A DNA stretch of 64,000 bases from Marinobacter sp. SS21 (GTDB lineage: Bacteria; Pseudomonadota; Gammaproteobacteria; Pseudomonadales; Oleiphilaceae). Numbering within the stretch: the first letter of the stretch is position 1; each line of letters begins with the position of its first letter. The notes below the pieces were generated by a model. It was not told the DNA's origin. It saw only the letters and a program-made list of their open reading frames with translations, and did not search any database. Shown piece by piece: positions 8,740-18,072 of the stretch. The position numbers were made by a program, and so were the translations under genes. The stretch is from assembly GCF_028369065.1 (NCBI RefSeq), contig NZ_JAQNDA010000005.1, forward strand, positions 186,001-250,000, read 5' to 3'.

Positions 8740-9438
8740 TCAGGCCCGCTGACGCAGTAACTGGCGGCCGAACAGGATCATCCACATTGGAAATATCAGT
8801 ACCACGATGACCAGCATGCCATTGGTAACGGCATTCAGGCTTGGGAAGAAGCCGAACAGGAAGAACAGGCCAAAGCCCCAGCCAACTATCTTTAGTGGAA
8901 GCAGCAGTGCCTTGCCCCACCCGGCGCGCTTCAGGTGTGCTCCGACGATCAGTCCCCAAAACAGAACCACCGGTCCTTCGCACCACCATAGGCCTCGCTG
9001 GCAGAAGTAGGCAACGGTTGCCCAGATGGTTTCGGCCGTCGCCTTGGTTGCTTCATCGCCGCCGTCGTGCAGCGATCCCAGCGTGTGTAGGGCCGTTTGC
9101 AGGATGGCAGCTCCACTCACGCCCACCACCACATACAGCAGGATGGCCAGGGCGGCCATGTCACCTAGCGCCCCCGCTTCATCACGGAATCGGTGCCACA
9201 GGTAACCACCTATGACCAGCACTGGCAGATAGAATCCCAGGACATCGGCAAACATGGACAGGCGGAACAGCTCGCGCATTTCCGGGGGCAGACCCAGCAT
9301 CTTGGCGCCGTCCAGAGTGACGGTGAAGTCCCCACTGGTGACGACCACCGCCAGAACAACGTTGAGGTAGGCGAAAATGCCGCCGAGTATGGCGACCCAG
9401 GCGGTGAAGCGCACCATCTGGCTTTGGTTTTGATTCAT
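8740..9438 (-). CDS. polytopic membrane protein of unknown function, third gene of amine oxidase module 1
   Basis: 232 residues with about six hydrophobic helices and no motif I recognise. Short charged loops include HRFRDEAG and LHDGGDEATKA, and the C-terminus is Arg-rich (GRQLLRQRA). AGGAGA lies upstream of ATG 9438, and the gene follows the di-haem cytochrome gene by 23 bp. Its place after oxidase and cytochrome suggests it anchors or re-oxidises the cytochrome, or moves substrate; neither is shown by sequence. The mirror module also ends in a membrane protein of nearly the same length (14072), but the two do not look alike by eye. Confidence 0.8.
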   Translation of the reverse strand: MNQNQSQMVRFTAWVAILGGIFAYLNVVLAVVVTSGDFTVTLDGAKMLGLPPEMRELFRLSMFADVLGFYLPVLVIGGYLWHRFRDEAGALGDMAALAILLYVVVGVSGAAILQTALHTLGSLHDGGDEATKATAETIWATVAYFCQRGLWWCEGPVVLFWGLIVGAHLKRAGWGKALLLPLKIVGWGFGLFFLFGFFPSLNAVTNGMLVIVVLIFPMWMILFGRQLLRQRA

Positions 9439-9461
9439 AGGGTTTTCTCTCCTAAAGAGGC

Positions 9462-10136
9462 TTATTGCGCGGGTGAATCGGCGGGTGTCAGGCTCGCCAG
9501 GTAGCTGGCCGCAGCCTGGATCTCGGCTTCGGACAAAGTGCTGGCAATGCCATTCATCGCCTGGGTTGGATCCTGACGGACGCTGGCTTTAAAGGCCTGT
9601 AGCTGGTCCACCAGGTAGTATTCACCCTGGCCAGCCAGGCGTGGCGCCATCGGGCTGCCCTGAAACTGGCCGCCGTGGCAGGTGGCGCAACCGCGGGTTT
9701 CAACGACCGTCTGGCCCAGTGGGTCCAGGGATGCATTGGCGGACAGAGGATCGTTTGCAGCCGGGGACTGGCGTTCGTAATAGGCAGCCAGCATTCGAAT
9801 CTGCTCATCGCTCAGGCTTTTTGCCAACGGTTGCATTTGCGGGTTAGGCCGGCGTCCCTCAGCAAAGGCATGCAGCTGATTCTCGATGTACGAAGCGGAT
9901 AGCCCTGCAAGGGACGGGTAGTGGGCATTTGCAGCCTGGCCATTTTGGCCGTGACAGAGGGCGCAGGTGTCTTGAAGTTGGGGCCAGGCGCCTCCGTTAG
10001 CCTCGTACGCTGTGGTTTGCTGGTCCACAACTTTCATGAACTGATACCCCGCCCAGAGGTCCGGGCCAATCAGTGCTCCCAGTGCGACGGCGCCGAACAT
10101 TGCCAGGATCGCGGTGACTACAATTGCCCGTCTCAT
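9462..10136 (-). CDS. di-haem cytochrome c (c4 type), membrane-anchored or exported
   Basis: 224 residues with an N-terminal hydrophobic segment (about 4-28) serving as signal or anchor. Two class I haem sites are visible: CALCH at about 58-62 and CATCH at about 150-154. Each is followed by a plausible Met ligand (NPQMQPLA and DPTQAMNG). This two-domain layout is cytochrome c4-like. The gene overlaps the stop of the flavin amine oxidase by ATGA, so the two are coupled and the cytochrome is the likely electron acceptor, as cytochrome CycN is for nicotine oxidase NicA2 in Pseudomonas putida S16. It is a paralogue of the cytochrome at 13378. Confidence 0.92.
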   Translation of the reverse strand: MRRAIVVTAILAMFGAVALGALIGPDLWAGYQFMKVVDQQTTAYEANGGAWPQLQDTCALCHGQNGQAANAHYPSLAGLSASYIENQLHAFAEGRRPNPQMQPLAKSLSDEQIRMLAAYYERQSPAANDPLSANASLDPLGQTVVETRGCATCHGGQFQGSPMAPRLAGQGEYYLVDQLQAFKASVRQDPTQAMNGIASTLSEAEIQAAASYLASLTPADSPAQ

Positions 10137-11644
10137 CCGGTCGTCCTCCGGTTTTCAGTCAGCGCCTGGAGTGCCTGGAAGGCGGCCCGGTGACCGGAGC
10201 GGACGGCTCCGTCCATGGCGCCTGGCCAGATGTCGGCGGTTTCGGTCCCGGACCAGATCAGTCGGCCCGCTGCCGGGCGCAGGAATTCACCCCATTGTGT
10301 CCAGAACCCGGGTGGGATTGGGTGAATGCAGGTAAGGCTCCAGGGGTCGACCTTGCCCCAGTCATGATCGTGGAATTGGGTTGGATGTCGGGCCTCTTCG
10401 CCCAGCGCGCGGGCGTAGAGGTCGGAGAGCACCCGTTCCGCCTCGGCGGGATTGTGGGAAAGCTGCCCCGGTTTGATGAAGGCGCTGATAATGCCGACGG
10501 ATCCGTCTGGCGGCGAATTATCGTAGGACCAGATGATCGGTCCCTGGGTTTGAACGACCTGACCGTTCATTCCCTGGTCACGCCAGAAGGGGCGGGCGTA
10601 GACGTGTACGGTCTTGCGCATGGGCGCATGCGCCGGCCAGCGATCCTGTAGTCCAGCTCGGCCGGAGGGAAGGGCGGGAGTAAAGCGAATCTGGTTGCAA
10701 AGGGCTGGGTTTAAGGCGGCGATGATCTGGCGGGCCCGAATGATGCCTTGATCGGTGTGCAATTCGACAACATCCTGGTCCCAGCCTACGATCTCGCGCA
10801 CCGGGCACGACAGCTTGAGTTTGCCACCCAGGTGCTCGGCCATTTTGGTGCAAAGAATCTGGGAGCCACCGACAAACCGCGTTTCCTGGGCGCCGTCTTT
10901 GATGCCTTCGAGTTGCTCGAGACTGCAATCGGACGTGTTGATGATCGACAGATAGTGCAACAGACTCAAACTGGCCGGTGGTGCACCGAAGGTGAGAGTG
11001 GTGGACATGTTGAGGCCGATTTTGTCTTCGGTGGTAACGCCCTGTTGGTTCAGCCATTCGCCCAGAGTGATGTTGTCCAGCTCAGCGGCGTTTGGTGCTG
11101 TCCAGGGGGCCTCTCCCGGAACCGAGCGGGCCATTTCGTTCAGCTTGCGGGCAATGTCGTGACTGACGCTGGCGCCGCCACTGGCGGACGCTTCCGCGTA
11201 TCGGGCATCACCCGCCAGGTAGACGGTTTTACCCTGGTAGTACTGGTCGAAGGTGCCCACCTCCAACTGACGCGCCAGGTCCGCGATGGCCGTTTGTCCG
11301 GGGCCAATCCATTGGCCACCGGCTTCTGAGACCACTCCGTTTCCCAGTTCGTGATTATAGGTCCGGCCACCAACGCGCTCCCGGGCCTCCAGCACCACAA
11401 AGGATTCGCAGCCGGCCCGCTGCAGATCCCGGGCCGAGGTCAGGCCGGACAGCCCGGCGCCGATGATGGCCACGTCCAGGACGTCGGAATCGGCTTGGCG
11501 TGGTCGAGTGCTCCCGGATAACGCTGCCTTGGCATTGGCACTGCCGGTCAATGCCAAGCCTCCAACCAGTGCCCCCCCGCCCAGCGCCTGAAGTAGTAAG
11601 CGCCGACGGGCTCTGAGCGGCTGCTTGTCTTTTTCTGTTTTCAT
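10133..11644 (-). CDS. Tat-exported flavin monoamine oxidase family protein, module 1
   Basis: About 503 residues. A Tat signal (RARRRLLLQ plus a hydrophobic stretch ending near SANA) sends the folded FAD enzyme to the periplasm. The Rossmann motif is IIGAGLSGLTSARDL, followed by the typical ARERVGGRT. C-terminal IWSGTETADIWPGAMDGAVRSG closes the FAD site. I chose ATG 11644 because the Tat signal starts there and AGGGG is upstream; an in-frame ATG at 11806 would place operator B and operator E inside coding sequence. It is a close paralogue of the divergent 11888 protein. Likely role: oxidation of an amine, passing electrons to the coupled cytochrome c rather than O2 (inference from NicA2/CycN). 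Confidence 0.88.
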   Translation of the reverse strand: MKTEKDKQPLRARRRLLLQALGGGALVGGLALTGSANAKAALSGSTRPRQADSDVLDVAIIGAGLSGLTSARDLQRAGCESFVVLEARERVGGRTYNHELGNGVVSEAGGQWIGPGQTAIADLARQLEVGTFDQYYQGKTVYLAGDARYAEASASGGASVSHDIARKLNEMARSVPGEAPWTAPNAAELDNITLGEWLNQQGVTTEDKIGLNMSTTLTFGAPPASLSLLHYLSIINTSDCSLEQLEGIKDGAQETRFVGGSQILCTKMAEHLGGKLKLSCPVREIVGWDQDVVELHTDQGIIRARQIIAALNPALCNQIRFTPALPSGRAGLQDRWPAHAPMRKTVHVYARPFWRDQGMNGQVVQTQGPIIWSYDNSPPDGSVGIISAFIKPGQLSHNPAEAERVLSDLYARALGEEARHPTQFHDHDWGKVDPWSLTCIHPIPPGFWTQWGEFLRPAAGRLIWSGTETADIWPGAMDGAVRSGHRAAFQALQALTENRRTTG

Positions 11645-11677
11645 CTTGGCCCCTGCTGCGTTGGTCTCAGAATTAAA

Positions 11678-11723
11678 CATTACAGCTGTTATCACAATAT
11701 ACCTGACTAATACACCTACGCAA
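11678..11723 (-). promoter_or_regulatory. operator/promoter E for amine oxidase module 1
   Basis: On the minus strand, -35 TTGCGT (11718-11723) and -10 TATATT (11696-11701) are 16 nt apart. Just downstream lies the dyad CATTAC-AGCT-GTTATC (11678-11693, plus-strand reading), a variant of the shared dyad with the same 4-nt centre. Here the dyad covers the start of transcription rather than the -35, which would still allow repression. Confidence 0.6.
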
Positions 11724-11803
11724 AGTGCAACCGCGAAAAGCATCGTTTGGGTAAGGCACGAACCGCCCATTTTCAGCACTGCACTGGTCCCTTTCAAAAT
11801 AAA

Positions 11804-11843
11804 CATAACTAACGTTGCGTTAAAGTAATGGGATTGCTAAGCT
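11804..11843 (+). promoter_or_regulatory. operator/promoter B for amine oxidase module 2
   Basis: The dyad CATAAC-TAAC-GTTGCG is at 11804-11819. Its right arm overlaps -35 TTGCGT (11815-11820); 17 nt later comes -10 TAAGCT (11838-11843). The spacer shares TAAAGTA and TTGC with site A. It drives the rightward oxidase gene at 11888, about 45 nt from the -10. Confidence 0.72.
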
Positions 11844-11887
11844 CGAATTTAATCCTGTAATCGAGGCGCAACACGAGGCACAACAAG

Positions 11888-13381
11888 ATGGCCAGAAAAC
11901 AATCCTCTGACACTGCGATCAACACGCAGCGCAGGAAGCTGCTGAAGTTTGCCGGCGCATCCGCCGCCGTGGGTGGTCTGGGCTTGAGTGCCGGGCTTGC
12001 CAGGGCAAGTGAAGCCTTGAGTGGTAGTGCCCCCGGCGAGGTGCTGGATATCGCCATCATCGGCGCTGGGCTGTCCGGTCTGACCTCGGCCCGGGATCTG
12101 CAGCGGGCCGGCTGCGAATCTTTTGTGGTGCTGGAGGCTCGGGACCGTGTGGGTGGACGAACGCTCAATTACGACGTAGGTCACGGCGAAGTATCGGATG
12201 TGGGTGGCCAGTGGATCGGCCCCGGACAGACCGCCGTAGCGGATCTGGCTCGCGAATTGGAGGTAGATACCTTCCCGTCCTACTACGAAGGCAAGACAGT
12301 CATGCTGGGTGGTGACGGACAGCTCGCGATCGACCTGGAGGGAACCTTTGGTACCGATCACGCCCTTGGCGAGCAACTCAGTGAGCTGTCCCGGGACGTG
12401 CCCTCCGGTGCTCCCTGGACATCCCCGCGAGCTGAGGAACTCGACAAACTTAGCGTCGGCGATTGGCTGGCCAAGCAGGATATCAAGCCGGAAGACAAAC
12501 CGGGTTGGGATGGCAGTATTGCCCTAACCGGCGGCGCATTGCCCGCAAAAATGGGCCTCCTGCACTTTCTGTCCATGATCAACTCCGCCAACAGCGACTA
12601 TTTCAAGCTGGATGCAATTAAAGACAGTGCCCAAGGCACCCGTTTCGTGGGTGGTGCGCAACTGCTCAGCATCAAGATGGCTGAGGAGCTGGGCGATAAG
12701 CTTCGGCTGTCCTGCCCGGTTCGCAAGATCTCCAACTGGGACAGCGATGTCGTCACCCTGCACACTGATCAGGGAACCATTCGCACCCGTCAGGTGATCA
12801 TGGCGTTGAGTCCGCCGCTGTGCCAGCAGATCGACTTCAGTCCGGCGCTTCCGGCGAACCGGGCAGCGCTGCAGCGGGCCTGGCCCGCCCATTCCCCGGC
12901 GCGCAAGACGGCCATGGTTTATTCCCGTCCGTTCTGGCGGGAGAAGGGGTTAAATGGCCATATCTTCCAGGTGAATGGTCCCATTATATGGGCCTACGAC
13001 AACTCGCCGGTCAATGGTGAGGTGGGGGTGATCAACGCCTTCGTATCGAACGCCAATCTGCCCTCGGATCACAACCAGGCCAAGCGGGCACTGGCGGAAA
13101 TCTATGCCCAGGCTTGGGGCGACGCAGCCTTGCGGCCCGTGGCCTACCACGATCAGGACTGGGGGAAAGTAGATCCCTGGACCATCACCTGTATCTCCGC
13201 CATTCCGCCGGGATTCTGGACCACCCATGGCGAAGCCCTGAATCCGCCCAGCGGTAACCTTATCTGGTCCGGTACCGAGACTGCCGATATCTGGGCCGGT
13301 TACATGGATGGCGCAGTGCGTTCCGGTCACCAGAGCGCCCTGGAGGCACTCAATGCCCTGCGGTTGAGGAGTCGGTCATGA
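11888..13381 (+). CDS. Tat-exported flavin monoamine oxidase family protein, module 2
   Basis: 497 residues. The Tat motif is QRRKLLKFAG, with signal cleavage near ARASEA. It has the FAD Rossmann IIGAGLSGLTSARDL, ARDRVGGRT, and C-terminal IWSGTETADIWAGYMDGAVRSG. It is very like the divergent 10133 protein along its whole length, so the modules probably arose by inverted duplication. The stop overlaps the cytochrome start (ATGA). A short leader follows promoter B. Substrate unknown; periplasmic amine dehydrogenation with a cytochrome c acceptor is the best guess from NicA2-type enzymes. No covalent-flavin Cys motif was evident. Confidence 0.9.
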   Translation: MARKQSSDTAINTQRRKLLKFAGASAAVGGLGLSAGLARASEALSGSAPGEVLDIAIIGAGLSGLTSARDLQRAGCESFVVLEARDRVGGRTLNYDVGHGEVSDVGGQWIGPGQTAVADLARELEVDTFPSYYEGKTVMLGGDGQLAIDLEGTFGTDHALGEQLSELSRDVPSGAPWTSPRAEELDKLSVGDWLAKQDIKPEDKPGWDGSIALTGGALPAKMGLLHFLSMINSANSDYFKLDAIKDSAQGTRFVGGAQLLSIKMAEELGDKLRLSCPVRKISNWDSDVVTLHTDQGTIRTRQVIMALSPPLCQQIDFSPALPANRAALQRAWPAHSPARKTAMVYSRPFWREKGLNGHIFQVNGPIIWAYDNSPVNGEVGVINAFVSNANLPSDHNQAKRALAEIYAQAWGDAALRPVAYHDQDWGKVDPWTITCISAIPPGFWTTHGEALNPPSGNLIWSGTETADIWAGYMDGAVRSGHQSALEALNALRLRSRS

Positions 13382-14028
13382 AAAAAACGTTACTGATTGG
13401 TCTTCCGGCAGTCGTTGTTCTGCTGCTGGTGTTCTTTGGCCAGGAGCTGGTCGACCTCTATCGGTTGCAGGCCTATCTCACCGAGTCGGAAGAGCAGTAC
13501 CAGGCCAACAAGGGCGCCTGGCCGCATCTAACCGATGCCTGTGAGGCCTGCCATGGTCGTAACGGAAGTTCGTTGCACCAGGGGTATCCCAGCTTGGCCG
13601 GGCAACCGGAAGCCTACCTGGCTACCCAGCTTCGAAACTTTGCCAATGGTGATCGGGAAAACCCGAACATGACCCCACTCGCCATGACCATGAGCGAAGA
13701 GGAAATCCAGCTATACGCCAAGTTCTTTGCCAGGCAGCCCGCTAAAGACAACCGATATTTCGAAGCGGATGTCCAGAACCGGGAACGTGGTGAAACATTG
13801 GCTGAGTCCGGTGGCTGCGCCGGCTGTCACGGTGATCGCCTGATGGGGCAGGGCCCTTTCCCACGCCTTGCCAGCCAGGGTTACGACTATCTCCTGAATC
13901 AACTTGATGCGTTTGCCGAAGGTGAGCGTAACGATCCCACCGGCATGATGAACAGCCTGGCAGCAGGTTGGTCACCGGAGGATCGCAAGGCGATTGCAAC
14001 TTACCTCGCGGGCTTGCCTACAGAGTAA
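13378..14028 (+). CDS. di-haem cytochrome c (c4 type), module 2
   Basis: 216 residues with an N-terminal hydrophobic anchor (about 4-22) and two haem sites: CEACH at about 55-59 and CAGCH at about 147-151. Met ligands are likely in NPNMTPLAMTMS and TGMMNSLA. It is coupled by a 4-bp overlap to the flavin oxidase and is a paralogue of the 9462 cytochrome (shared GAWP, YPSLAG, NP-M-PLA). The expected role is to take electrons from the periplasmic flavoenzyme and hand them to a terminal oxidase. Confidence 0.92.
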   Translation: MKKTLLIGLPAVVVLLLVFFGQELVDLYRLQAYLTESEEQYQANKGAWPHLTDACEACHGRNGSSLHQGYPSLAGQPEAYLATQLRNFANGDRENPNMTPLAMTMSEEEIQLYAKFFARQPAKDNRYFEADVQNRERGETLAESGGCAGCHGDRLMGQGPFPRLASQGYDYLLNQLDAFAEGERNDPTGMMNSLAAGWSPEDRKAIATYLAGLPTE

Positions 14029-14071
14029 AACTGATCAAGCGCGCATCCACAATAAACCACTGGGAGTAATT

Positions 14072-14767
14072 ATGGATACCAAGATTGCCATCCTGTGTGC
14101 TGCTACGGTATTACTTTGGTCGACCTCACTGATCTGGGGGTTGAAATTTCTCAAGCGGAAAAATTACCTGCTTGGGATTGAGTTCCTGGTCGTGACGGTG
14201 TCGACCACCAACCTCTTTATCTATCTGCTGATCGAATCCCAGCTCGCCTACGACATCTCGTATTTCCTCGATGCATTCTCAAGGGCTGCCGGCATCCCAA
14301 TCATTGCCACTGCCGGTCTGATGGCTGTGACCCATAACTACAAGCCATCCAAGGTGGTGGACGTGGTCTTCTTTGTGGGTGCCTTTGCTGGAACGGCCGC
14401 GCTGCTCTCACTGGATGTCTTTGCCAAACCCCTGCCTTACTTCTACGTCGCCATGTGGACCGGGTTCTCGATCTATCTGGTGTGCTTCGCGTCCAGACTG
14501 ATGCGGGCTGGGGAAGCTCGTCACGCTGTGCATGTATTTCTTGCCATGGTGTGCAGTCAGACCATCGCCGTTATCTACGATTTCTTCCCGATACCGGGCG
14601 ATGAACATCAAATCATCTTCCTGATCCTCGCCCTGACGACCTGGTCGTATCTGGTGGTCGTACTGTATTACGCCTACCTTGCCCTCGAGCGCGCGGTAGC
14701 TCGGAATAATTTGCCTAAAGGCAGCGTGGGGCTGTTTGCCTCTACTGCATCGTCCAACGGTCGATAG
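14072..14767 (+). CDS. polytopic membrane protein of unknown function, third gene of module 2
   Basis: 231 residues with about seven hydrophobic segments and a cytoplasmic-looking C-terminal tail (ERAVARNNLPKGS). No known family is recognised. GGGAG lies 6 nt before ATG 14072; an in-frame upstream start at 13994 would overlap the cytochrome and adds no membrane segment. Position after oxidase and cytochrome hints at electron transfer or substrate handling. A 230-bp gap with no clear promoter separates it from phaJ, so read-through into the PHA genes is possible. Confidence 0.82.
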   Translation: MDTKIAILCAATVLLWSTSLIWGLKFLKRKNYLLGIEFLVVTVSTTNLFIYLLIESQLAYDISYFLDAFSRAAGIPIIATAGLMAVTHNYKPSKVVDVVFFVGAFAGTAALLSLDVFAKPLPYFYVAMWTGFSIYLVCFASRLMRAGEARHAVHVFLAMVCSQTIAVIYDFFPIPGDEHQIIFLILALTTWSYLVVVLYYAYLALERAVARNNLPKGSVGLFASTASSNGR

Positions 14768-14997
14768 AGGCTAAACATTCATTTTCATAACCAACTGACT
14801 GCCGATCCTGGATCCGGCTTGCCCTTGCAGACATAGACTCTGCGAAAGGCTTCGGCAGTCAGCCATTGAATCAACGAGGAGGACCACAAACGTCAAGGAT
14901 CAGTGGCATGCGGTGGACCATCAGATTTGAGTCATGAGTTAACTAACGCAGATCTATATAGGCAATCGAGTCGTTCAATTAGCCAGGGAAAAAAACG

Positions 14998-15468
14998 ATG
15001 CATGGAACTCAGTATCAATACGATGATGTAGAACACTATGTAGGAAAGGAAATCGGTACCTCAGATTGGCTTGCAATTGATCAACAGCGCATAAACCAAT
15101 TTGCAGCCTGTACCGGTGACCAGCAATGGATACATGTTGATCCCGAGCGAGCGGCTCAAGAGAGTCCATTTGGGGCGACGATTGCCCATGGCTTTCTGGT
15201 GTTGTCGCTGTTGGCGAAGTGGAATTTTGAAAGTGGTGGTATCCCCTCCGACGCCGCAACTGCGGTGAATTATGGCAGTAACAAGGTCCGATTTATGTCT
15301 CCGGTTCTCGCGGGTAAACGGGTGCGGAATCGAATGAAGCTCACCGACTGCCAGGACAAAGGGGCACGGAAGTTACTGACCATAGAAAACGTTGTGGAAA
15401 TTGAGGGCAGCGAAAAACCTGCGCTCATTGCCGACACGTTGGTTTTGGTGCAGCAACCGAAATCGTAG
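14998..15468 (+). CDS. phaJ: MaoC-like (R)-specific enoyl-CoA hydratase
   Basis: 156-residue hot-dog-fold hydratase. The hydratase-2 motif is clear: FAACTGDQQWIHVDPERA (catalytic Asp about 41 and His about 46), followed by the GATIAHGFLVLSL segment. (R)-hydratases turn trans-2-enoyl-CoA from beta-oxidation into (R)-3-hydroxyacyl-CoA, the monomer of medium-chain PHA. It is placed 23 bp before a class II PHA synthase gene, which supports the PhaJ role. AGGG precedes the ATG. Confidence 0.86.
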   Translation: MHGTQYQYDDVEHYVGKEIGTSDWLAIDQQRINQFAACTGDQQWIHVDPERAAQESPFGATIAHGFLVLSLLAKWNFESGGIPSDAATAVNYGSNKVRFMSPVLAGKRVRNRMKLTDCQDKGARKLLTIENVVEIEGSEKPALIADTLVLVQQPKS

Positions 15469-15491
15469 AAACCATCGGAGAGGTGTAGGTC

Positions 15492-17228
15492 ATGAGTCAG
15501 CAAGGAAGTACCGGGGCGGGATCAAAGGCATGCGTTCCCGTGTCTCGCCAGGCCGAAGACATGGACCAGTTGCACGGTCCAAACGCATTCATTGGGCTCA
15601 ATCGTCGAGGGCTGCTTTCCACCACGGAGATGCTGCTGCAGCAGGTTCGCTCGAAACCAAATACAACGTGGAAACGGGTCACTAGCTTTGGGAACCAGTT
15701 CAAAGACATCATAAATGGAAGGTCGGAACTGGCCCCCGACAAAAAAGACAAACGATTTGAAGATGTTACCTGGCAGGAAAATGGATTGTACCGCAAAGCC
15801 CTGCAAACGTATCTCGCGGCCTCGATGGAAATAAATCAATGGCTTGACGATATCGACATCAATGACCACGACAGGTCGCGGGCGAATTATCTACTTTCCC
15901 TGGCCATCGATGCGTTATCGCCGAGTAACCTGCCAACCAATCCGGTGGCCATCAAAAGAGCCATCGAAACCGGCGGAGCGAGTGCTGTACAGGGTGTGCG
16001 GAATTTGTGGGATGACTTCCGTAACAACGGTTCACTTCCGCTGCAGGTCGATAAATCCCGATTCAGGCTGGGCGAGAATGTCGCCAGAACCCCGGGCAAG
16101 GTGGTCTATCGCCATGCGATGTTTGAGTTGATTCAATACTTGCCCCAATCAGAAAAAGTTCGCGAAAAACCACTGTTAATATCGCCTCCCCAGATTAACA
16201 AATTCTATATCTTTGACCTCTCGGAACGAGCCAGCCTTGTTGACCACTATCTAAAAGCCGGCTTTCAGGTTTTTATCGTCAGTTGGAGAAATCCCGATAA
16301 GAAATTTGCTTATTGGGGGCTGGAGAGTTACGTCGAGGCACTGGAATCGGCTGTCGATGTAACCTGCGCCATCAGCGAGACCGAAAGCTGCAATGTGATG
16401 GGCGGGTGTTCGGGCGGCATTACCCTAAGCGTTCTGGTCGGCTACCTGGCGGCCAAGAAAAAGTCCACCATCAACTCGCTCACCTTGCTGGTCTGTATTC
16501 TGGATCCCTCGGCAGAGACCTCGCTGGGCCTGTTTGCATCAGGCGAAGCGATAGACTATGCCCGCAAGTATTCGCAAAAGAAGGGCGTGCTGTCCGGAAA
16601 CGACTTTGCGCGAACATTTTCCTGGTTGCGACCCAATGATTTGATCTGGAACTATTGGGTCAACAATTATCTGCTGGGCAAAAAGCCGCCCGCCTTCGAT
16701 ATCCTGTTCTGGAACTGTGACACCACCAATATCCCTGCCCAGCTACACAGCGACTTTCTGGATCTCTTCGTTCACGACGACCAGATTGCCAAGGGGAAAA
16801 TGAAGATCGGTGGCTATGCCATTGATTTGCAGGAGATCAATGTTGATCTGTTCTCCGTTGCGGGAGTCACCGATCACATCACGCCCTGGCAAGGCTGTTA
16901 TCAAACGGCCAATCTTTTCGGTGGCAGAAAGACTTTTGTGCTGAGCAACAGTGGCCATATTCAGAGCATCCTGAATCCGCCCGGTAACCCGAAGGCGAAA
17001 TTTTTTGTCAACGATGAAATGCCGCCATCCCCGACACAGTGGAAAGCTGAGGCCAACCTGCAAGAGGGTTCCTGGTGGGCGAGCTGGGAGGCCTGGCTGA
17101 ACCAGCGCTCAGGCGAACTGGTTGAAGCGAAATCGCAACTCGGTAACAACCACTTTCAGCCTCTGGAAGACGCGCCTGGCAGCTATGTAATGAAGGGCTA
17201 CAAGGCTACCAGGAAAGACAATGGATAA
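15492..17228 (+). CDS. phaC: class II poly(3-hydroxyalkanoate) synthase
   Basis: 578 residues. The lipase-like box is GGCSGG, with the nucleophile Cys near residue 302. Also present are WLRPNDLIWNYWVNNYLLG, the catalytic Asp in GVTDHITPW and the His in SNSGHIQSILNPPGNPKA. These stretches match Pseudomonas PhaC1/C2 closely as I recall them, so the product is likely medium-chain-length PHA. The N-terminal extension of about 40 residues is a little longer than in Pseudomonas. GGAGAGGTG precedes ATG 15492. Its last 8 nt overlap phaZ. Confidence 0.95.
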   Translation: MSQQGSTGAGSKACVPVSRQAEDMDQLHGPNAFIGLNRRGLLSTTEMLLQQVRSKPNTTWKRVTSFGNQFKDIINGRSELAPDKKDKRFEDVTWQENGLYRKALQTYLAASMEINQWLDDIDINDHDRSRANYLLSLAIDALSPSNLPTNPVAIKRAIETGGASAVQGVRNLWDDFRNNGSLPLQVDKSRFRLGENVARTPGKVVYRHAMFELIQYLPQSEKVREKPLLISPPQINKFYIFDLSERASLVDHYLKAGFQVFIVSWRNPDKKFAYWGLESYVEALESAVDVTCAISETESCNVMGGCSGGITLSVLVGYLAAKKKSTINSLTLLVCILDPSAETSLGLFASGEAIDYARKYSQKKGVLSGNDFARTFSWLRPNDLIWNYWVNNYLLGKKPPAFDILFWNCDTTNIPAQLHSDFLDLFVHDDQIAKGKMKIGGYAIDLQEINVDLFSVAGVTDHITPWQGCYQTANLFGGRKTFVLSNSGHIQSILNPPGNPKAKFFVNDEMPPSPTQWKAEANLQEGSWWASWEAWLNQRSGELVEAKSQLGNNHFQPLEDAPGSYVMKGYKATRKDNG

Positions 17229-18072
17229 GCTCTTGAGTGTCGGCAAACAGGCGGTGAAGGTAAAGGTCAGGCCTGGGCGTTCCGACAGTCATCATGTCCT
17301 GCTGATCGTCAACGGTGTGGGCGCAAATCTGGAACTCCTGGATCCACTTGTGGAAGCACTGGATGAGCGCCTTGAAGTGGTCCGCTTTGACGTCCCGGGG
17401 GTTGGGGGTTCTCCAGCCCGCTTGTTTCCGTACCGTTTACCGTCACTGGCTCGCCTGGTGGTCAGGCTGCTGGATGAACTTGGGTACGATCGTGTCACGG
17501 TGATGGGGATTTCCTGGGGCGGAACGCTGGCTCAGCAGCTGGCCCATCTCTCAGCCGATCGGGTCAATGGCTTGATCCTGGCTGCCACTTCGATGGGCAT
17601 GGTGATGATTCCCGGGTCGCCTAAGGTGCTGTTGAAAATGGCTCATCCCAAGCGATACATCAGCGCGAGCTATATGCATGAAGTAGGCCCGACAATTTAC
17701 GGTGGAAAATTACGCCACAGGCCCGATCGATTAAAGAAGCATTTTAGTCGCGTGCGCTGGCAAGGAGGCGTCGGCTATCTCCATCAACTTCTTGCGGTCA
17801 TGGGGTGGACCAGCGCTTTGTGGTTGCACAAGCTTCCGCAGCCGACGCTGGTGCTCGCTGGCGATGACGACCCTATCGTGCCTGTCGCCAATGCGCGCTT
17901 GCTGGCGTGGCGTATTCCGAAGGCCCGGTTGCGTATCATCCGTGGCGGAGGCCACATGTTTCCGCTTGATGATCTACCAGAAGTAAGCCGGGAGATTAGC
18001 CGCTTTATACTTCCTGACTCGAGGCGTATGGGATCCCAGGGCACGTCCTGTACGGAGGGGCATTGCAGATGA
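17221..18072 (+). CDS. phaZ: intracellular PHA depolymerase
   Basis: 283 residues, the same length as Pseudomonas PhaZ, and alike through [43 protein letters not shown] (nucleophile Ser), [21 protein letters not shown] (catalytic Asp) and the His in [11 protein letters not shown]. It frees hydroxyacids from storage granules. It overlaps phaC by 8 nt, and its stop codon overlaps the start of the next gene (ATGA). The order phaC-phaZ is as in Pseudomonas, but no phaC2, phaD or phasin gene follows. Confidence 0.94.
   Translation: MDKLLSVGKQAVKVKVRPGRSDSHHVLLIVNGVGANLELLDPLVEALDERLEVVRFDVPGVGGSPARLFPYRLPSLARLVVRLLDELGYDRVTVMGISWGGTLAQQLAHLSADRVNGLILAATSMGMVMIPGSPKVLLKMAHPKRYISASYMHEVGPTIYGGKLRHRPDRLKKHFSRVRWQGGVGYLHQLLAVMGWTSALWLHKLPQPTLVLAGDDDPIVPVANARLLAWRIPKARLRIIRGGGHMFPLDDLPEVSREISRFILPDSRRMGSQGTSCTEGHCR

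Noticed and set aside
11645..11806. Upstream extension of the module 1 amine oxidase to ATG 11806
   Set aside because: It would bury the Tat signal inside the protein and cover promoters E and B.
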